Source: Chryseobacterium gleum
GTDB taxonomy: Bacteria; Bacteroidota; Bacteroidia; UBA10329
Assembly (NCBI GenBank): GCA_945874195.1
Contig: CAMCFW010000096.1
Span: 1 to 7,426 of the forward strand
Length of the DNA: 7,426 nt
Direction of reading: 5' to 3'
The notes below the pieces were generated by a model. That model made no database searches, was not told the DNA's origin, and saw only the letters and a program-made list of their open reading frames with translations. The translations under genes and the position numbers were made by a program. Below are positions 6,093-7,426 of the stretch, in pieces. The stretch's first letter is position 1. Each line of letters begins with the position of its first letter.

Positions 6093-7426
6093 TCATCTTA
6101 AAACCAGAACTCTTCCTGTGAAACGGTGATATTGACCGGTCACGTCTACCACCTCCACCACGTAAACGAAGGTTTCGTTCTCCACCAGTCGCTCATTGTT
6201 CCTCACATCTGCTCCCCAACCTTCATTGATGTCTTCCGAAAAGTGAATCTCATCTCCCCATCGATTGAAGATCCACATCTTGAATTCATCGATTCCGACA
6301 CCCTTCACGTAGAAACGATCATTGACAAAGTCATTATTGGGGGTGAAGGCGCTCGGAATATAAATAGTGAATTCGGGCGTTACCGAAATGTATCCATACG
6401 AAGTATCTGAGCACTCATATTGGTTGTAAACGATCTGCGTTACCGTGTAGCTGCCCACGGCCAGATAAGTATAGCTCGGATTTTGAAGGCCAGAGGTATT
6501 GATGACCTGATTATCACCGAATTCCCAAGCCCAATATTCGGCCCCAACAGATTCATCCTTGAACCTCACCCTGGGGAAAAGAATGGTGGTGTTACTAGGG
6601 TTGTAGTCGAATCTGGAGATGGGGGTAGGGAAAACGGAAATGTAGTCGTCCAAGATCCTGGTGGTTATGCAGCCTTGGTCCGAAGTAACAGTTAACGAGA
6701 CATCGTACAACGCGAGGTTGGCGGCACTTGGATTTTCAAAGCAATGGTCTGCATTCTGGCTCAGTGAAACCTCCCCATCACCGAAGTTCCAATACCAGCT
6801 CTGATTATACCCGCTCGAAATACCTGAAAGTTCCTGAAAATCGACACAAAGAGGCGAACAGCCCGATGTCGGCTCGCCTGTAAATGCAACTATCGGGGTT
6901 GGATTGATGACCACAGGTTGAAGTATGGTGGAGCTACAGCCTTCGTTGCTGGTGGCGGTATGCGACACGTTGAAAACCCCAGCATTCACAAAATCGTGGT
7001 CGATGTTCATTCCAGTTTCGATCGGGCCTCCATCACCGAAGTCCCATTCATAAAGGATCAGGTTTGAAGGCGAACCGACCGAGGAAGTGCTTTGAAATAC
7101 ACTGGTTTCGCCATGGCACACGGGTTCAGCAACGAATGATGCGATAGGGAGTGGATGGACCGTCACGGTTTGTTCAACCCAAGCGGTGCAACCATAAATG
7201 GTGGTAACGGTCAAGCGAACTGTGTAATTACCGGCAGCCGGGTAAGCGTGATCGATAGCCTGATTCAAATTCGGTGAACTTCCGTCACCGAACTCCCATC
7301 TCCATGAGGAGATCTCGCCAGTAGAGGTGCTGACGAAAGGTGTGGCTTCGCCAAAACACACATTGTCGAAAGTGAAATCTGGAACGGGGGTGGCGTAAAT
7401 CCTCACTGAATCGACAAACGCATCAG
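6093..7426 (-). CDS. PKD-repeat surface protein with T9SS type B sorting domain, C-terminal part (cut by right edge)
   Basis: The frame is open to the right edge: upstream of the GTG at 7406 it reads DAFVDS, a normal inter-PKD linker. That GTG is therefore internal and the true start lies outside the window. Numbering from the GTG, 437 residues are visible. Four PKD domains occupy about 7-85, 86-170, 171-260 and 261-345, with turns WEFGDGS, WDFGDGG, WNFGDGE and WEFGDNQ. The sorting domain is 346-437 (YIPSAFTPNNDFVNDRF, then FKMWIFNRWGDEI, ending RVLVLR). The hallmark glycine after the Asp of the PNxDG motif is Phe here (PNNDF), a mild deviation. Cys pairs occur at 17/73 and 97/157; the third unit has Cys183, 187, 222 and 246, and the fourth only Cys332. 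The gene ends four bases before the next PKD gene and the domain order matches that gene's C-terminus, so the two look like paralogues in one transcription unit. It is probably a secreted or surface-attached adhesin. Confidence 0.9.
   Translation of the reverse strand, partial: DAFVDSVRIYATPVPDFTFDNVCFGEATPFVSTSTGEISSWRWEFGDGSSPNLNQAIDHAYPAAGNYTVRLTVTTIYGCTAWVEQTVTVHPLPIASFVAEPVCHGETSVFQSTSSVGSPSNLILYEWDFGDGGPIETGMNIDHDFVNAGVFNVSHTATSNEGCSSTILQPVVINPTPIVAFTGEPTSGCSPLCVDFQELSGISSGYNQSWYWNFGDGEVSLSQNADHCFENPSAANLALYDVSLTVTSDQGCITTRILDDYISVFPTPISRFDYNPSNTTILFPRVRFKDESVGAEYWAWEFGDNQVINTSGLQNPSYTYLAVGSYTVTQIVYNQYECSDTSYGYISVTPEFTIYIPSAFTPNNDFVNDRFYVKGVGIDEFKMWIFNRWGDEIHFSEDINEGWGADVRNNERLVENETFVYVVEVVDVTGQYHRFTGRVLVLR
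6096..6371 (-). other. CHU_C / T9SS type B sorting domain of the partial PKD protein
   Basis: Residues 346-437 counted from the internal GTG at 7406. The start IYIPSAFTPNNDFVNDRF and the 'IFNRWGDEI' strand are the standard signature; GWGADVRNNERLVENETFVYVVEV and a terminal Arg follow. It is aligned end to end with the sorting domain of the downstream gene. Confidence 0.88.
6372..7388 (-). repeat. Four tandem PKD domain repeats (more expected beyond the right edge)
   Basis: Units at residues about 7-85, 86-170, 171-260 and 261-345 from the GTG at 7406. The DNA encoding the W-x-FGDG turn recurs with few changes at 6775-6791, 7030-7046 and 7282-7298 on the plus strand (forms of CCATCACCGAAGTTCCA). 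The linker before the first unit (VDSVRIYATPVPDF) has the form that normally joins two PKD units, so at least one more probably lies outside. Confidence 0.85.

Noticed and set aside
1..7426. tRNA, rRNA, insertion sequence or phage genes
   Set aside because: No cloverleaf-like segment, transposase motif or terminal inverted repeats were seen; the window is almost fully covered by coding frames.

Overview
The window looks like chromosomal DNA from a member of the Bacteroidota. Three things support this. Two large secreted proteins end in the gliding-motility-associated / CHU_C type C-terminal domain, a sorting signal of the type IX secretion system (T9SS). One of them starts with a 'choice-of-anchor L' type domain, which is common in that phylum. 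The only promoter I can read has the Bacteroidota form (TTG, 19 bp, TAnnTTTG) rather than the sigma-70 form. I cannot fix the order; a free-living Flavobacteriales-like organism is a reasonable guess.

All genes I can support are on the minus strand, so the window reads biologically from right to left. Right half (7426 to 2729): two consecutive genes for cell-surface or secreted PKD-repeat proteins. The first is cut by the right edge and shows four PKD domains plus the sorting domain. Four bases after its stop comes a complete 1119-residue protein: signal peptide, choice-of-anchor L-like domain, Calx-beta-like domain, eight PKD domains, sorting domain. The last two PKD domains and the sorting domain match in layout between the two proteins, down to identical cysteine spacing in the penultimate PKD domain. 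They are probably paralogous surface proteins or adhesins made from one mRNA.

Between 2728 and 2632 is a 97-base gap holding a perfect 8+8 inverted repeat immediately upstream of a well-formed promoter.

Left half (2631 to 1): a tightly packed operon of four genes. In order these are a small helix-turn-helix-like protein, a BtrH-type papain-fold acyltransferase-like protein, an ABC transporter ATPase, and the N-terminal part of an ABC-2 type permease that runs off the left edge and is easy to miss because it has no stop in the window. The junctions are a 4-base ATGA overlap, a 1-base gap and another ATGA overlap. The arrangement suggests a regulated unit in which an enzyme related to an acyl-ACP-dependent acyltransferase works with an ABC exporter. 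The substrate cannot be read from the sequence. This operon is the best candidate here for an under-described system; the PKD genes are a familiar type.
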